A stretch of DNA of 64,000 bases from assembly GCF_001758465.1 (NCBI RefSeq), contig NZ_MJIC01000002.1, positions 101,765 to 165,764 of the forward strand, in the 5' to 3' direction. A model generated the notes under the pieces. The model was given only the letters and a program-made list of their open reading frames with translations, was not told the DNA's origin and ran no database searches. The stretch's first letter is position 1. Each line of letters opens with the position of its first letter. The position numbers and the translations under genes were made by a program. Below, in pieces: positions 9,610-19,181 of this stretch. Source of the stretch: Marisediminitalea lipolytica. GTDB lineage: Bacteria > Pseudomonadota > Gammaproteobacteria > Enterobacterales > Alteromonadaceae.

Positions 9610-10548
9610 TTAGCCGTTTACGAAGTCAACACCCAGTTTGATGTCGCCACGCAGGCCTTCCAGCATGTCGTCTTTCGCTTTTTGTTCAAAAGCGCTCAGT
9701 TCGCCGTAAGGCAGGATTTCTTCAACACCGTTCGGACCTAAACGTACAGGGTGAGAGAAGAATGCAGCGTCGTCGCTGTCGTCAGTTTGTACGTAGGTGT
9801 ACTCAACAACGTTGTCGCCTTGCATTGCAGCAACCAGAGACAGACAGAAACGCGCAGCAGCCTGACCCATAGACAGTGTAGCAGAACCGCCACCCGCCTT
9901 GGCTTCAACTACTTCGGTACCTGCGTTTTGGATACGGGTAGTCAGTGACGCAATTTCGTCGTCAGAGAATTCTACACCTTCAACCTGAGACAGCAGAGGC
10001 AGAATAGTTGTACCAGAGTGACCACCGATAACAGGAACGTGAGTCGCTGCTGGATCCAGACCTTTCAGGTCAGCAACAAAAGTTTCTGCACGGATAACGT
10101 CAAGCGTGGTTACACCGAACAGTTTGTTCTTGTCGTAAACACCTTTTGCTTTCAGCGTTTCTGCTGCGATAGCAACGGTAGTGTTTACCGGGTTAGTGAT
10201 GATACAGGTACAAGCAGAAGGACAGTTATCAGCAATGCCTTCAACCAGTGCTTTAACGATACCAGCGTTGATGTTAAACAGGTCTGAACGATCCATACCA
10301 GGCTTACGAGGAACACCTGCTGGAATTAATACAACGTCACAACCAGTTAAAGCACCTGCCAGGTCGTCTTTACCGTGACCGGTAACCTTAACTGCAGTGG
10401 GGATGTGGCTTAAATCAACAGCAACACCAGGAACAACTGGCGCAACATCATACAAAGCTAACTCAGAACCTGCTGGCAGTTGTGTTTTTAACAACAGTGA
10501 CAGCGCCTGACCAATACCACCGGCAGCACCTAACACGGCTACTTTCAT
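9610..10548 (-). CDS. mdh: Malate dehydrogenase (NAD+)
   Basis: TCA-cycle enzyme that interconverts malate and oxaloacetate. The protein is 312 residues, identical to the E. coli length. The start [20 protein letters not shown] is at 10546-10548 and is preceded by AGGAGA; the frame is open nine codons further upstream, but the conserved Rossmann start fits the chosen ATG. Substrate and catalytic motifs are present: [28 protein letters not shown] and the catalytic histidine in [12 protein letters not shown]. It is divergent from argR, an arrangement common in gammaproteobacteria. Putative ARG boxes lie 113-168 bp upstream of its start. Confidence 0.97.
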   Translation of the reverse strand: MKVAVLGAAGGIGQALSLLLKTQLPAGSELALYDVAPVVPGVAVDLSHIPTAVKVTGHGKDDLAGALTGCDVVLIPAGVPRKPGMDRSDLFNINAGIVKALVEGIADNCPSACTCIITNPVNTTVAIAAETLKAKGVYDKNKLFGVTTLDVIRAETFVADLKGLDPAATHVPVIGGHSGTTILPLLSQVEGVEFSDDEIASLTTRIQNAGTEVVEAKAGGGSATLSMGQAAARFCLSLVAAMQGDNVVEYTYVQTDDSDDAAFFSHPVRLGPNGVEEILPYGELSAFEQKAKDDMLEGLRGDIKLGVDFVNG

Positions 10549-10891
10549 ACCATTTCTCCTCATGGAAAGAATCACGTTTAATAACGGGCAAACACACTAA
10601 AGTAAGTCAGCCTAAAACTCAATCACCTATTAGTCTTATGAAGGATGAACGGGCGATTTATCGAGTTATATTCAACATAAGTGCATACTTATGCATTTAT
10701 GTTGTTTTTTCATGCAAATCAGGGCACAATAGCTGGTTTTCATACAGCTAGGGTAAGGTTTTTGCAACCGGCCCTTAACCTTTCGCGGGATAGAGTATAC
10801 ACCAAGCCGACAAGTTAGCCGAATCGATTAACGATGAATGCATAAGCTTGGTGGCAAAAATCAATAATATGAATATGGCGTCAGGACACTA
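10549..10891. other. mdh-argR divergent intergenic region
   Basis: A 343-bp gap with promoters for both genes. It contains the three tandem ARG-box-like sequences listed separately. A further lone half-site-like TGAATGCATA lies at 10835-10844, nearer argR, and is too poor to call. No small gene is convincing. Confidence 0.6.
10661..10716. promoter_or_regulatory. Putative ArgR operator: three tandem ARG boxes
   Basis: Measured against the known ARG-box core TGMATWWWWATKCA, TGCATACTTATGCA at 10682-10695 matches 13 of 14 positions. TCGAGTTATATTCA at 10661-10674 and TGTTTTTTCATGCA at 10703-10716 match 11 of 14 each. Each centre is 21 bp from the next, which is the spacing (18-bp boxes, 3-bp gap) used by hexameric ArgR in E. 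coli. The position between mdh and argR fits autoregulation of argR and possibly an effect on mdh. Binding is inferred. Confidence 0.65.
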
Positions 10892-11356
10892 ATGGCAAAT
10901 CAGAAGCAGGAAGAGCTCATTCGGGCTTTTAAAGATATTCTTAAGGCTGAAAGTTACGGTTCACAGGGCGAAATTGTTGATGGCTTAAAAAATCAGGGCT
11001 TTAACAATATCAGCCAAAGTAAAATATCCCGCATGCTCAGTAAGTTTGGGGCAGTTCGAACCCGCAATGCCCGCGGTGATATGGTTTACTGTTTACCACC
11101 GGAACTAGGTATGCCAACGGCAAAAAGCCCGCTTAAGCAACTGGTGCTGGATATCGTGCACAACAATGTGATGGTGATTATTCGAACCAGCCCTGGTGCG
11201 GCACAATTAATTGCCCGCTTGTTAGATTCATTGAGTAAAAAAGATGGCGTACTTGGCACCATTGCCGGTGATGACACTATTTTTATTGCGCCGGCCGATG
11301 TCACCAAAATTGAAAACCTACGCCAACGTGTTGAGGACCTGTTCGACAACGTATAG
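10892..11356 (+). CDS. argR: Arginine repressor ArgR
   Basis: Arginine-responsive transcriptional regulator of 154 residues (E. coli 156). The N-terminal winged helix (residues about 8-70, with [19 protein letters not shown] as recognition region) binds ARG boxes. The C-terminal oligomerisation and arginine-binding domain has the conserved [13 protein letters not shown] and [11 protein letters not shown] motifs, the latter with the arginine-contacting Asp pair. It is divergent from mdh and is followed by a bidirectional terminator. Confidence 0.96.
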   Translation: MANQKQEELIRAFKDILKAESYGSQGEIVDGLKNQGFNNISQSKISRMLSKFGAVRTRNARGDMVYCLPPELGMPTAKSPLKQLVLDIVHNNVMVIIRTSPGAAQLIARLLDSLSKKDGVLGTIAGDDTIFIAPADVTKIENLRQRVEDLFDNV

Positions 11357-11409
11357 CTTTAAGCAGGCGCCTGGCGCTGCAATCTTTCGCCTTCAGGCTC
11401 ATTTACAGG

Positions 11410-11446
11410 TAAAAAAAAACCACCCTTGCGGGTGGTTTTTGTTTTT
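11410..11446. terminator. Bidirectional terminator between argR and the Oar-like receptor
   Basis: Stem ACCACCC/GGGTGGT (11419-11425 with 11430-11436) and a 4-nt loop, flanked by A9 on the left and T5GT5 on the right. It serves the two convergent genes. Confidence 0.92.
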
Positions 11447-11465
11447 AAGTATAAAGACTTAACTA

Positions 11466-14400
11466 TTAGAAGTCGTACTTAACACCGAACTGAACCTGCC
11501 ATACTGACTGAGACAGTACTTCTAGGTTCTCGATACGGCTTGGGCTTCTCAGGTCGAAGTATTCGTACTGACCGTCAACAATTTGAGCCGATACAACTGC
11601 ACGCTCATACTCGTAACGGGTACGCTCAATACGACCCCAGTCGTCGTTTAACAGGTTACCGAAGTTCTCGATATCGAAGAACACAGTCAGCTTATGCTCT
11701 GGCATAAACGCTGGCAGTTCTTGTTGAATACGAACGTCGATGATCGTTGACCAACGAGAGTTGTCGCCGTTACGTGGGGCAATGCCACCCGCGTAGCCAG
11801 CTAACTCAGAGTTAGCGATGTAATCCATAAACTCTTGTTGCGCGGCAAGGTCACCACCAAATGAGCTGGCTGCGAACAATGGATCGTCCAGACCAGATGG
11901 TACATACAACAGGTGACCGGCATCATCGTTACGGCTCTCACGAGCACAACGACCACCACCAACATCTAGCACACACGCGTTGTTTTCGTTAAAGGTGTAG
12001 CTGTAAGGCTGACCAGAACGACGAGTCGCAAATACCGATACCTTGGTTTGATAACCGTCGATCAGCTCTTTGCTCCAGTTAAAGCGCATTTTCCACAGGT
12101 GCTCGGTCTGGAAGTTTGACGTACCAGCGCGAGGCTTCTGACGGTCATAGGCCGCGAAGTCAGAGTAGTTAGACGTAGCTGTAGAAGACGTACCGTAACC
12201 AACATCTTCAACATCTGCGTAAGTGTAGCTGGTGAAGAAATCAAAGGTACCGTATGCTGTATCCCACTCGTTAGTGGCAGACACTGCATAAAGCATTGAG
12301 TCGCCATCATCAACTGAACCTACAACCAGTGCTTCCGGACCATTGCTACAGTCGTAGACACCGCGACCGTCTGGTGCTGTATCCACTGGGTTCTCACAGC
12401 GTTGGTCGTACCAGTACGTGGCATTTTCAAGCTTGTTGTACAATACGTCAGCAGAGAATACCCAGCCTTCAAGCGCATCAATCTGCGGCTCGTGTGCAAC
12501 ACCTAAGCTTACTTTAGTGGTTACCGGGATTTCGAAGTCAGGACGCAGTGCGTTAACTGAACCATCCGGAGCGGTATTAGCCAGGGCATCCAGCACGTCT
12601 TGTGGGATGTACTGACCAGTCGCCGCATCTGGCGTAGTTGGAACCTGGTAAGTCATACCAGAACCAAAATCCTGGTAGTCATCAGAGATAACACCGTCAT
12701 TAGAATAGCTGTTTGAAATCCAAACGCTTGGTGCACCACCAGAGAAGCGACCGATACCACCACGTACAGTAGTGTAATCACCCGCGAACCATTCGAATGA
12801 GATACGAGGCAGAACCACGTCCAGGCCGTCGATGTCGGTAGTGTTGGTGAAACCGTAACGGTCGATAAAGTTTTGGTTCTCACGGATTTCGCCGCTTGAC
12901 TCATACCAGTCATAACGCAGACCAAAATCAACGGTCAGGTCAGCAGAAGCTGCCCATGAATCCTGAATGTAAACAGAGTTAGATGCATAACCCCAGATTG
13001 CACGCAGATCATCTTCGTTGTTAGTCACAGCGTTGTTGTACAGCAATGCAGAGGCCTGAGCGTTTTGCAGGTCTTCCAGGCTGTCGAACAAGTATGAACC
13101 TTCAGAGTTTTGCGAGAACTGGTTGTTCACATCTACATCTTCGCGCTCAAAACCCGCTTTGATGATGTGATCATCCATTGAGTAAATAGCAACGGCTTTA
13201 ATTTGCAGGAAGTCCTGGTCAAGCGAGTTACCGTGACGATAGCGGTCAGGACCGATTGTCAGGTAGTTCTCTTCACCGTCTACTTCGCGCAGGAATACGG
13301 CAAAGTTAGGGAACTCAGCGCCGTTTAATGAATCCTGACCCGTCGCCTGAGTGGTGCTGGCAATTTTTAACTGAGTCGAGAAATTCGCGGTCCAGTCTGA
13401 GAACAGGTGACCGATGAAGCTTTCGATTTTTTCCGAACGGTCATACCACGCAGAAGAAGCGCCAAGGATGTTGTCAGAAGCCAGGAAGTTATTACCGTTC
13501 TGTTCATTAATTGAGTTACCTTCGGTTCTCATGTAAGTGAACTTTGCACGGTGATCGTCGTTGATGTTCCAGTCGATGTTCGCCAGAACTTTCTCGTCTT
13601 CTTCAGGACCCTTGTTAAAGTCACCGATATCGAAGCCCCAAACGTTAGAAACGATTTCGCCAACCGCAGCAACGTCATCCATAGAAATGTCTGGCTCTTC
13701 GTTCAGCGCGCCAGAACCGGTAGGGCCGTTACGCAGAGGAGCAACCGCTTCAAACTTGTCGTATGCAACAAAGAAAAACAATTTGTCTTTGATGATTGGA
13801 CCGCCTAATGTGGCTACGAAAGTTTCTTCTTCAAAGATGAAGTCGAATTCGTCATCGCCATTCTGGTCGCCGATCATTGAGTCGTCAGTGTAGTAGTAAC
13901 CTACAGAGCCGTGGAATTCGTTAGTACCAGACTTGGTTACCGCGTTGATAGTACCACCGGTGAAGCCATTGTATTCAACGTCAAACGGTGCAGTCTGAAT
14001 AGACAGTGATTCAATCGCATCGTAAGAAATAGGTGAACGTTGAGTAGGATAACCGTTTGCGTTCAGACCAAAACGGTCGTTTAACGCAACACCATCAACA
14101 GTCAGTGAGTTAAAACGACTGTTTGCACCAGCGATTGACAGCTCTTTAGCACCACCGCTTTGCACGTTAACCGATGCAAACGGGTCAAGCTGAGCCGCAT
14201 CAGTAATGTCACGGTCGATTGACGTAACTTCGCTTAACGCTTCCAGGCCAAGACTTGTGCTCAGGCCTTCGTTTGAGTAACCCGCAGCAGCGCGAGTACC
14301 CGTTACTACTATAACTTCTGAACTTTCTGAAGTTTCTACAGTCACAGGAAGAGAGAAGGTTTGGTCAAGAGAGAGATAAACGTTATCTACCTGAGTAGTA

Positions 14401-14675
14401 ATAAAGCCATCGCCTTTAATGGTAATCGTGTATGGACCACCAACACGCAAACCACGCGCTGAGAACGAACCGTTAGAGGAAGTTGTTGCTGTTGACACAG
14501 TACCTGATGGTTCGTGCTTGATGGTAACAGTAGCGCCAGAGAAGTTGGCACCGGCTTCGCTAACAACACTACCACGGATCGACGATGTCGTTTCCTGTGC
14601 TATAGCTGCTGTAGATAAACCTACAGACATCGCTACCGCGAGGGCAATGCGATTAAACTTAGATTTTTTCATCAT
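11466..14675 (-). CDS. Oar-type TonB-dependent receptor with carboxypeptidase-regulatory-like domain
   Basis: Large outer-membrane receptor of about 1069 residues. A signal peptide (to about AIA-QE) precedes a carboxypeptidase-regulatory-like beta-sandwich (SIRGSVVSEAG to about residue 105). A plug domain follows (DAAQLDPFASVNVQSGG, GGTINAVTKSGTNEFHGSV), then a long beta-barrel ending KYDF with a terminal Phe. This layout is that of the Oar family, common in Alteromonadales and thought to take up large substrates or peptides (known family). I choose the ATGATG at 14670-14675, because GGGAA lies upstream; an ATG at 14690 is also in frame. No transporter or enzyme neighbours hint at the substrate. 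Confidence 0.9.
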   Translation of the reverse strand: MMKKSKFNRIALAVAMSVGLSTAAIAQETTSSIRGSVVSEAGANFSGATVTIKHEPSGTVSTATTSSNGSFSARGLRVGGPYTITIKGDGFITTQVDNVYLSLDQTFSLPVTVETSESSEVIVVTGTRAAAGYSNEGLSTSLGLEALSEVTSIDRDITDAAQLDPFASVNVQSGGAKELSIAGANSRFNSLTVDGVALNDRFGLNANGYPTQRSPISYDAIESLSIQTAPFDVEYNGFTGGTINAVTKSGTNEFHGSVGYYYTDDSMIGDQNGDDEFDFIFEEETFVATLGGPIIKDKLFFFVAYDKFEAVAPLRNGPTGSGALNEEPDISMDDVAAVGEIVSNVWGFDIGDFNKGPEEDEKVLANIDWNINDDHRAKFTYMRTEGNSINEQNGNNFLASDNILGASSAWYDRSEKIESFIGHLFSDWTANFSTQLKIASTTQATGQDSLNGAEFPNFAVFLREVDGEENYLTIGPDRYRHGNSLDQDFLQIKAVAIYSMDDHIIKAGFEREDVDVNNQFSQNSEGSYLFDSLEDLQNAQASALLYNNAVTNNEDDLRAIWGYASNSVYIQDSWAASADLTVDFGLRYDWYESSGEIRENQNFIDRYGFTNTTDIDGLDVVLPRISFEWFAGDYTTVRGGIGRFSGGAPSVWISNSYSNDGVISDDYQDFGSGMTYQVPTTPDAATGQYIPQDVLDALANTAPDGSVNALRPDFEIPVTTKVSLGVAHEPQIDALEGWVFSADVLYNKLENATYWYDQRCENPVDTAPDGRGVYDCSNGPEALVVGSVDDGDSMLYAVSATNEWDTAYGTFDFFTSYTYADVEDVGYGTSSTATSNYSDFAAYDRQKPRAGTSNFQTEHLWKMRFNWSKELIDGYQTKVSVFATRRSGQPYSYTFNENNACVLDVGGGRCARESRNDDAGHLLYVPSGLDDPLFAASSFGGDLAAQQEFMDYIANSELAGYAGGIAPRNGDNSRWSTIIDVRIQQELPAFMPEHKLTVFFDIENFGNLLNDDWGRIERTRYEYERAVVSAQIVDGQYEYFDLRSPSRIENLEVLSQSVWQVQFGVKYDF

Positions 14676-15167
14676 TAGTGTGTTTCCCATTTATATTCAT
14701 TAGGCGTTTGTCTCACCCCCGTAAACAAGAGTTAATACAGCAACCGTTTGCTTCCGGCAGTAAAATCAATTTGGTTCGGCCACCTTGCCGTTTTATCGGT
14801 GACATTCCATTTTTCTGCAACAGCGTAAATCGGGCCGAGATTGTTCATTATTATTGTTGCAGCAATATGACAAATTCGTTTGGGTTGACCCTCATTAATG
14901 AGTTGACAACACTTATTATTTTTATAATTTCCTGAACGAACGGTCAGCATTTCACCGCGCTTATGCGAACTCTCGGCCCAGCTCACAAGCCCGGGTATAT
15001 TCTTCGCACAACTACAATGAATAAACAGCGTTTAAGCAAATTCAAAGTTACTTGATGAATAAACCTGTTTTTCAGCAACTTACAACATCAAAATAAACTT
15101 ACTTATTGCATTAAATAAGTTTAACTGTTCAAATTGGGTAATTAAATAAAACTAACTCTACACAATT
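14676..15167. other. Intergenic region between Oar-like receptor and PhnD-like gene
   Basis: A 490-bp AT-rich gap holding divergent promoters. It contains a perfect 12-bp palindrome CTCATTAATGAG at 14891-14902, bracketed by the direct repeat GTTGAC (14884-14889 and 14902-14907), which is a possible operator. A looser inverted repeat (AAACTTA...TAAGTTT) lies around 15096-15121. No gene is convincing. Confidence 0.5.
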
Positions 15168-16034
15168 TTGCATCGAATACGACTGAACCCAGTAACCAAA
15201 TGGCTTTTTGTCGCTGCTATTTTTGTTTTTAGCGGCGTGCTGGGCTTTGTGCAAAACTTTGCCGAAATCGATGAAATTTCGCCGCAAACAACCAGTCAGT
15301 TAAGTTGTCCTTCATCGTTATCAGCTAATCGTAATATCTTTACTGTATATTTAACCGAGCAATCCATTGCCGAAAGAGCGTTACCGTTATTGTGTGAAAA
15401 CGGCGTTGTTAAACGCCAGTTTGGCAATGTAAAAATTATCATAGGCCGCAATGACTTCGACACGTTCCGCTTCATCAATCACGGTGTACCGGAATTATCA
15501 CTGGTAAAAAGCAACGTGGTTGATGCCTTTGGCGCAGATCGTATTTATCACTACGACAGTATTGCCGCCCATCCTGACTACGGCGCTTACTTTATTGCAC
15601 TAAGGGAAAAACCCGCATTAAGTAAAGAATACTTACTGGGCAAGCGAATCGGTATTCTCGATTACCCCAGCAGTCGCTCAGGACATATTGTGCCCAAGAC
15701 AGTATTACAAAGGTTAGGGCTCAACGACTCAAACATCAAGCTATTCTATTACAATTCGCATCAGGAGATGCGCAGAGCCCTGATGGCAGGCGAAGTCGAC
15801 ATTATCTCCAGCTACTGGGGCAAGGCAGACGAACAGGTGTTATCCAAAAACTACATTACCTCCCTGGAAGACAGCGTACCGGGTATGCGCTGGTATTTGA
15901 AAATGCAGGATAACAACACCGACTTACGTTGTGCAGTACAACAGGTTATCGCCCAGGTTGCCAATAATCATCCCCGAAAATATTACCGCGATGTGGTTAT
16001 GTTCAACGAGTGTACGTCAAATGAAAACGTATGA
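15168..16034 (+). CDS. Membrane-anchored PhnD-like substrate-binding protein
   Basis: A 288-residue protein with an N-terminal hydrophobic segment (about residues 12-28, signal anchor or signal peptide). The following domain resembles periplasmic phosphonate/phosphate-type binding proteins (PhnD-like, PBP2): LLGKRIGILDYPSSRSGHIVP, then RALMAGEVDIISSYW. The frame starts at TTG 15168-15170 with no clear ribosome site and no in-frame ATG nearby, so the exact start is uncertain. It overlaps the next gene by 14 bp (ATG at 16021, stop at 16032-16034), indicating translational coupling. No permease or ATPase is nearby, so a sensing or co-receptor role with its partner is more likely than transport (inference). 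Confidence 0.7.
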   Translation: MHRIRLNPVTKWLFVAAIFVFSGVLGFVQNFAEIDEISPQTTSQLSCPSSLSANRNIFTVYLTEQSIAERALPLLCENGVVKRQFGNVKIIIGRNDFDTFRFINHGVPELSLVKSNVVDAFGADRIYHYDSIAAHPDYGAYFIALREKPALSKEYLLGKRIGILDYPSSRSGHIVPKTVLQRLGLNDSNIKLFYYNSHQEMRRALMAGEVDIISSYWGKADEQVLSKNYITSLEDSVPGMRWYLKMQDNNTDLRCAVQQVIAQVANNHPRKYYRDVVMFNECTSNENV

Positions 16035-16989
16035 TATCACCCCCAATGACTGGCTAAAGGGCTTAATCGTTGTGCTCGTACTTTTTACAGTGTTTCAAAC
16101 CGGAGCCCTTATAGGGCAAGGAAGTGCTGGCCTGTACACCGACCACGAAACAATCGATCAAATACGTTCACGGATCAGTCTCGATCTGCAGTTTTTGGAT
16201 GTGGGTAATCACACTCTGAAAACCCCGCCAAATCACGAAACACTGAGACACTATATATCCCGAATCAATACCATACTGAGTGATAAAAATACCGGTGTAA
16301 AATTACTGGCGATTCAATCTGTGACCGCAGACTCCCAGGCGCTTAATGAGAACGAGCGCATTATTAAGTTTACGCTTCATAATTCAGAGCAGTCCGTCAA
16401 TGTTCAATTAGCTGCTGTACCCATCTACCAGTTTTTTGCTTTAAGCCCGCTAGCTCTGGTTGCCTCCTTGCTGATTGCCCCTTTGTTTGTTAAAGCAAAG
16501 CTAAATCCAAGAGTAACCAAGACTCCACCATCACCGGTCGTAATTCCGGAAATTAAGGTTACACCCAAACTCACCATTAACCTTACCGAGAAAACCATCG
16601 GTAATGGTGTTAATGACGTTACCGTGCAATTGCAGAACAAACCGTTATGCTTTTACACCGCTCTGCTGCATTACTGCATTGAAAATCCCGATGCGGCACT
16701 GATGCATCATAAGGATATCCCACCAGAGCTGACAAATCTGGCCACTAAAGTGTTTACTCGCTTGATGGAGCTGGGTCATACCAAACGCAAACGTCCGGAT
16801 TTCAACGCTAACCTCGATAAAACCCTTAGCGAAATTCGCGCCGCGCTCGAGGAAGTCTTTGTCGGTTTCAGTGACGAAAAGATTCGCTACTATCCGCCCC
16901 GCGCACAGGGTGAGGGCTCCCGTTCCAAGCAACATTCCTATGCCTTACCGGTTCTCAGTCACGACGATGTCGTGATAATCGGCGAATAA
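16021..16989 (+). CDS. Two-pass membrane protein of unknown function, coupled to PhnD-like gene
   Basis: A 322-residue protein that I do not recognise. The start MKTYDITPNDWLKG at 16021 overlaps the preceding stop. Transmembrane helices are predicted at about residues 13-34 and 146-166, leaving a periplasmic loop of some 110 residues and a cytoplasmic C-terminal region of about 150 residues. That region contains a helical stretch (FYTALLHYCIENPDAAL...LTNLATKVFTRLMEL) that could be a small regulatory or DNA-binding-like domain. The topology (periplasmic input, cytoplasmic helical domain, coupled to a binding protein) suggests a transmembrane sensor whose ligand is presented by the upstream protein; this is inference only. 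Confidence 0.65.
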   Translation: MKTYDITPNDWLKGLIVVLVLFTVFQTGALIGQGSAGLYTDHETIDQIRSRISLDLQFLDVGNHTLKTPPNHETLRHYISRINTILSDKNTGVKLLAIQSVTADSQALNENERIIKFTLHNSEQSVNVQLAAVPIYQFFALSPLALVASLLIAPLFVKAKLNPRVTKTPPSPVVIPEIKVTPKLTINLTEKTIGNGVNDVTVQLQNKPLCFYTALLHYCIENPDAALMHHKDIPPELTNLATKVFTRLMELGHTKRKRPDFNANLDKTLSEIRAALEEVFVGFSDEKIRYYPPRAQGEGSRSKQHSYALPVLSHDDVVIIGE

Positions 16990-17226
16990 TCGCAGAAAGC
17001 GCACTTTACACGCTCATTCAGTGCTGTTTGAGAGATAGTTTGCAAGGCGCGAAAACAATGGTAACCTGAATGAATGGTCAGCATTATAATGCGAAGACTA
17101 TCCATTTGCCGGCGTGTTCAATCATGTCCGAGAGGCGCAATCTGATATAAAGCCCCCCGACTGTGTAGGCCCAATCCACACGGTGCATTTGCATAGCTTT
17201 GCTATAACTAGAATACGTTTTCCACT

Positions 17227-17850
17227 ATGCAAAAACCCCTGATTATCGCTATTTCCGGCGCTTCCGGCTCGGGTAAATCCCTTTTCACCGAGAACCTGAT
17301 TAACGCGTTTTCGGAACAAGGCAGACCCGTTCAGATCCTGCGTGAAGATCACTATTATCGCGCCCAGGATCATCTGCCCATGGAAGCCCGGGAAAAAAAC
17401 AACTACGATCATCCCAACGCTTTCGAACACGAATTATTAAAAGCTCACCTGGGTGCACTGCGTAATGGCGAGCCCATTGATTATCCGCATTATTGCTTTA
17501 AAACCCACACTCGCCTGCCCAAGACAGAGCGATTACAACCCGCTCCCGTGGTCATTCTGGAAGGCATTATGTTGCTGGCCCGGGTGGAGCTACTGCCGTT
17601 GTATGATGTAAAAATCTTTATCGACACGCCGCTGGATATTTGCCTGATGCGCCGCATGATGCGGGATGTCAGGGATCGGGGACGGACCATGGAGTCGGTT
17701 GCCAAGCAATACGAACAAACCGTTAAGCCCATGTACCATCAGTTTATTGAACCCAGTCGGTTTACTGCTGATGTTGTAGTAACCCAGGGCGGCAAAAATC
17801 AAATCGCGCTGGACGTTATCAAATCTCACATACAACAATTTATTAAGTAA
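17227..17850 (+). CDS. udk: Uridine kinase
   Basis: Phosphorylates uridine (and typically cytidine) in pyrimidine salvage. The protein is 207 residues, close to E. coli Udk (213). The P-loop GASGSGKS is at residues 11-18. The substrate-binding REDHYYR and NYDHPNAFE motifs and the phosphoribulokinase/uridine kinase family pattern [10 protein letters not shown] are intact. The lid region has [17 protein letters not shown]. It is followed after 11 bp by a NupC-family nucleoside transporter, so uptake and phosphorylation are coupled in one operon. Confidence 0.93.
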   Translation: MQKPLIIAISGASGSGKSLFTENLINAFSEQGRPVQILREDHYYRAQDHLPMEAREKNNYDHPNAFEHELLKAHLGALRNGEPIDYPHYCFKTHTRLPKTERLQPAPVVILEGIMLLARVELLPLYDVKIFIDTPLDICLMRRMMRDVRDRGRTMESVAKQYEQTVKPMYHQFIEPSRFTADVVVTQGGKNQIALDVIKSHIQQFIK

Positions 17851-17861
17851 AGGATTACCCC

Positions 17862-19073
17862 ATGATAAGTTTACTGGGCGTTGCCCTGCTGTTAGCTATT
17901 GCACTGGCGTTGTCGAGCGATCGACGTTCTATTAACTGGCGTACCGTGGGTGGTGCCTTTGCCATTCAGGCAGTTATTGGCGGCTTTATCCTGTATTCGG
18001 ATCTTGGCATTAAGCTGCTGCTAAAAACCACCGAATTTGTGCAGAATATCATTGATTACAGCCAGGACGGGATTAACTTTGTATTTGGTCCAATTGGTGA
18101 CAAATCCCTTGGTTTTATATTTGCTTTCAACGTGTTACCGGTAATCATTTTCTTTTCTTCACTGATTGCCGTGCTTTATCACCTGAAAGTAATGAACATC
18201 ATTATCCGCTTAATTGGCGGACTATTGGAAAAAGCCCTTAAAACCAGTCGTCCGGAGTCTATGTCTGCAGCTGCCAATATCTTTGTTGGCCAGACCGAAG
18301 CGCCTTTAGTGGTCCGCCCGTTTATTCCTAACATGACCCGTTCTGAGTTATTTGCCATTATGGTTGGCGGCTTAGCCTCAATAGCAGGTTCGGTTATGGC
18401 CGGTTACGCCGGCATGGGCGTTGAGCTTAAGTATTTGCTGGCGGCCAGCTTTATGGCCGCGCCAGGCGGTTTGTTAATGGCTAAAATTATGCTGCCGGAA
18501 ACCGCCAAACCGCACAATGAACTGAATAAAAGCGAAGAAGAAAAAACACACTACGCTAACGTGTTTGACGCGGCAGCAAGCGGTGCAGCATCGGGCTTAC
18601 AGCTGGCGCTTAATGTAGGCGCTATGTTGTTGGCATTTGTGGCGTTGATTGCCATGTTAAACGGCATTATTAGTTGGGCCGGTGGATTGTTTGGTCTGGA
18701 AAACCTCACCATCCAGCAAATCCTTGGCTTCCTGCTGCAACCACTGGCCTGGGCGCTTGGTGTGCCCTGGTCTGAAGCACAAATTGCCGGAAGTTTTATT
18801 GGCCAGAAAATCGTGGTTAACGAGTTTATTGCTTATCTTGATTTTATTGCCGCCAAACCAGAGCTTTCCACACTGAGTCAGGCAATTATCACGTTTGCCC
18901 TTTGCGGTTTTGCTAATTTGTCATCCATCGCCATTCTTATGGGTGGTATTGGAGCCATGGCGCCCACTCGTCGCAAAGAAATAGCACAATTAGGACTGAA
19001 GGCCGTTTTTGCTGCCACCTTATCTAATCTGATGAGTGCCGCACTGGCAGGCTTTTACCTCTCACTCGGCTGA
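17862..19073 (+). CDS. Concentrative nucleoside transporter, NupC family
   Basis: Inner-membrane nucleoside:cation symporter (CNT family), 403 residues with about ten hydrophobic helices. Family signatures are seen: NFVFGPIGD, the conserved helical-hairpin region [15 protein letters not shown] with the GQTEAP nucleoside-binding motif, and the second hairpin [16 protein letters not shown], in which NEF is typical. It lies 11 bp after udk, supporting pyrimidine nucleoside salvage. In a marine host the coupling ion may be Na+ (inference). Confidence 0.92.
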   Translation: MISLLGVALLLAIALALSSDRRSINWRTVGGAFAIQAVIGGFILYSDLGIKLLLKTTEFVQNIIDYSQDGINFVFGPIGDKSLGFIFAFNVLPVIIFFSSLIAVLYHLKVMNIIIRLIGGLLEKALKTSRPESMSAAANIFVGQTEAPLVVRPFIPNMTRSELFAIMVGGLASIAGSVMAGYAGMGVELKYLLAASFMAAPGGLLMAKIMLPETAKPHNELNKSEEEKTHYANVFDAAASGAASGLQLALNVGAMLLAFVALIAMLNGIISWAGGLFGLENLTIQQILGFLLQPLAWALGVPWSEAQIAGSFIGQKIVVNEFIAYLDFIAAKPELSTLSQAIITFALCGFANLSSIAILMGGIGAMAPTRRKEIAQLGLKAVFAATLSNLMSAALAGFYLSLG

Positions 19074-19181
19074 TTTCTGCGGGCTGTAACCTTCCGGCTT
19101 GATGTGCATCAACGCCAGGGAGTTGCAGCCCCTTAAAGCCACCTTATAATTGACAAAAAAACAGAACGACAGGAACCCTCA

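Noticed and set aside
10831..10844. Fourth ARG box close to argR
   Set aside because: TGAATGCATAAGCT matches only one half-site and is not in 21-bp register with the three others.
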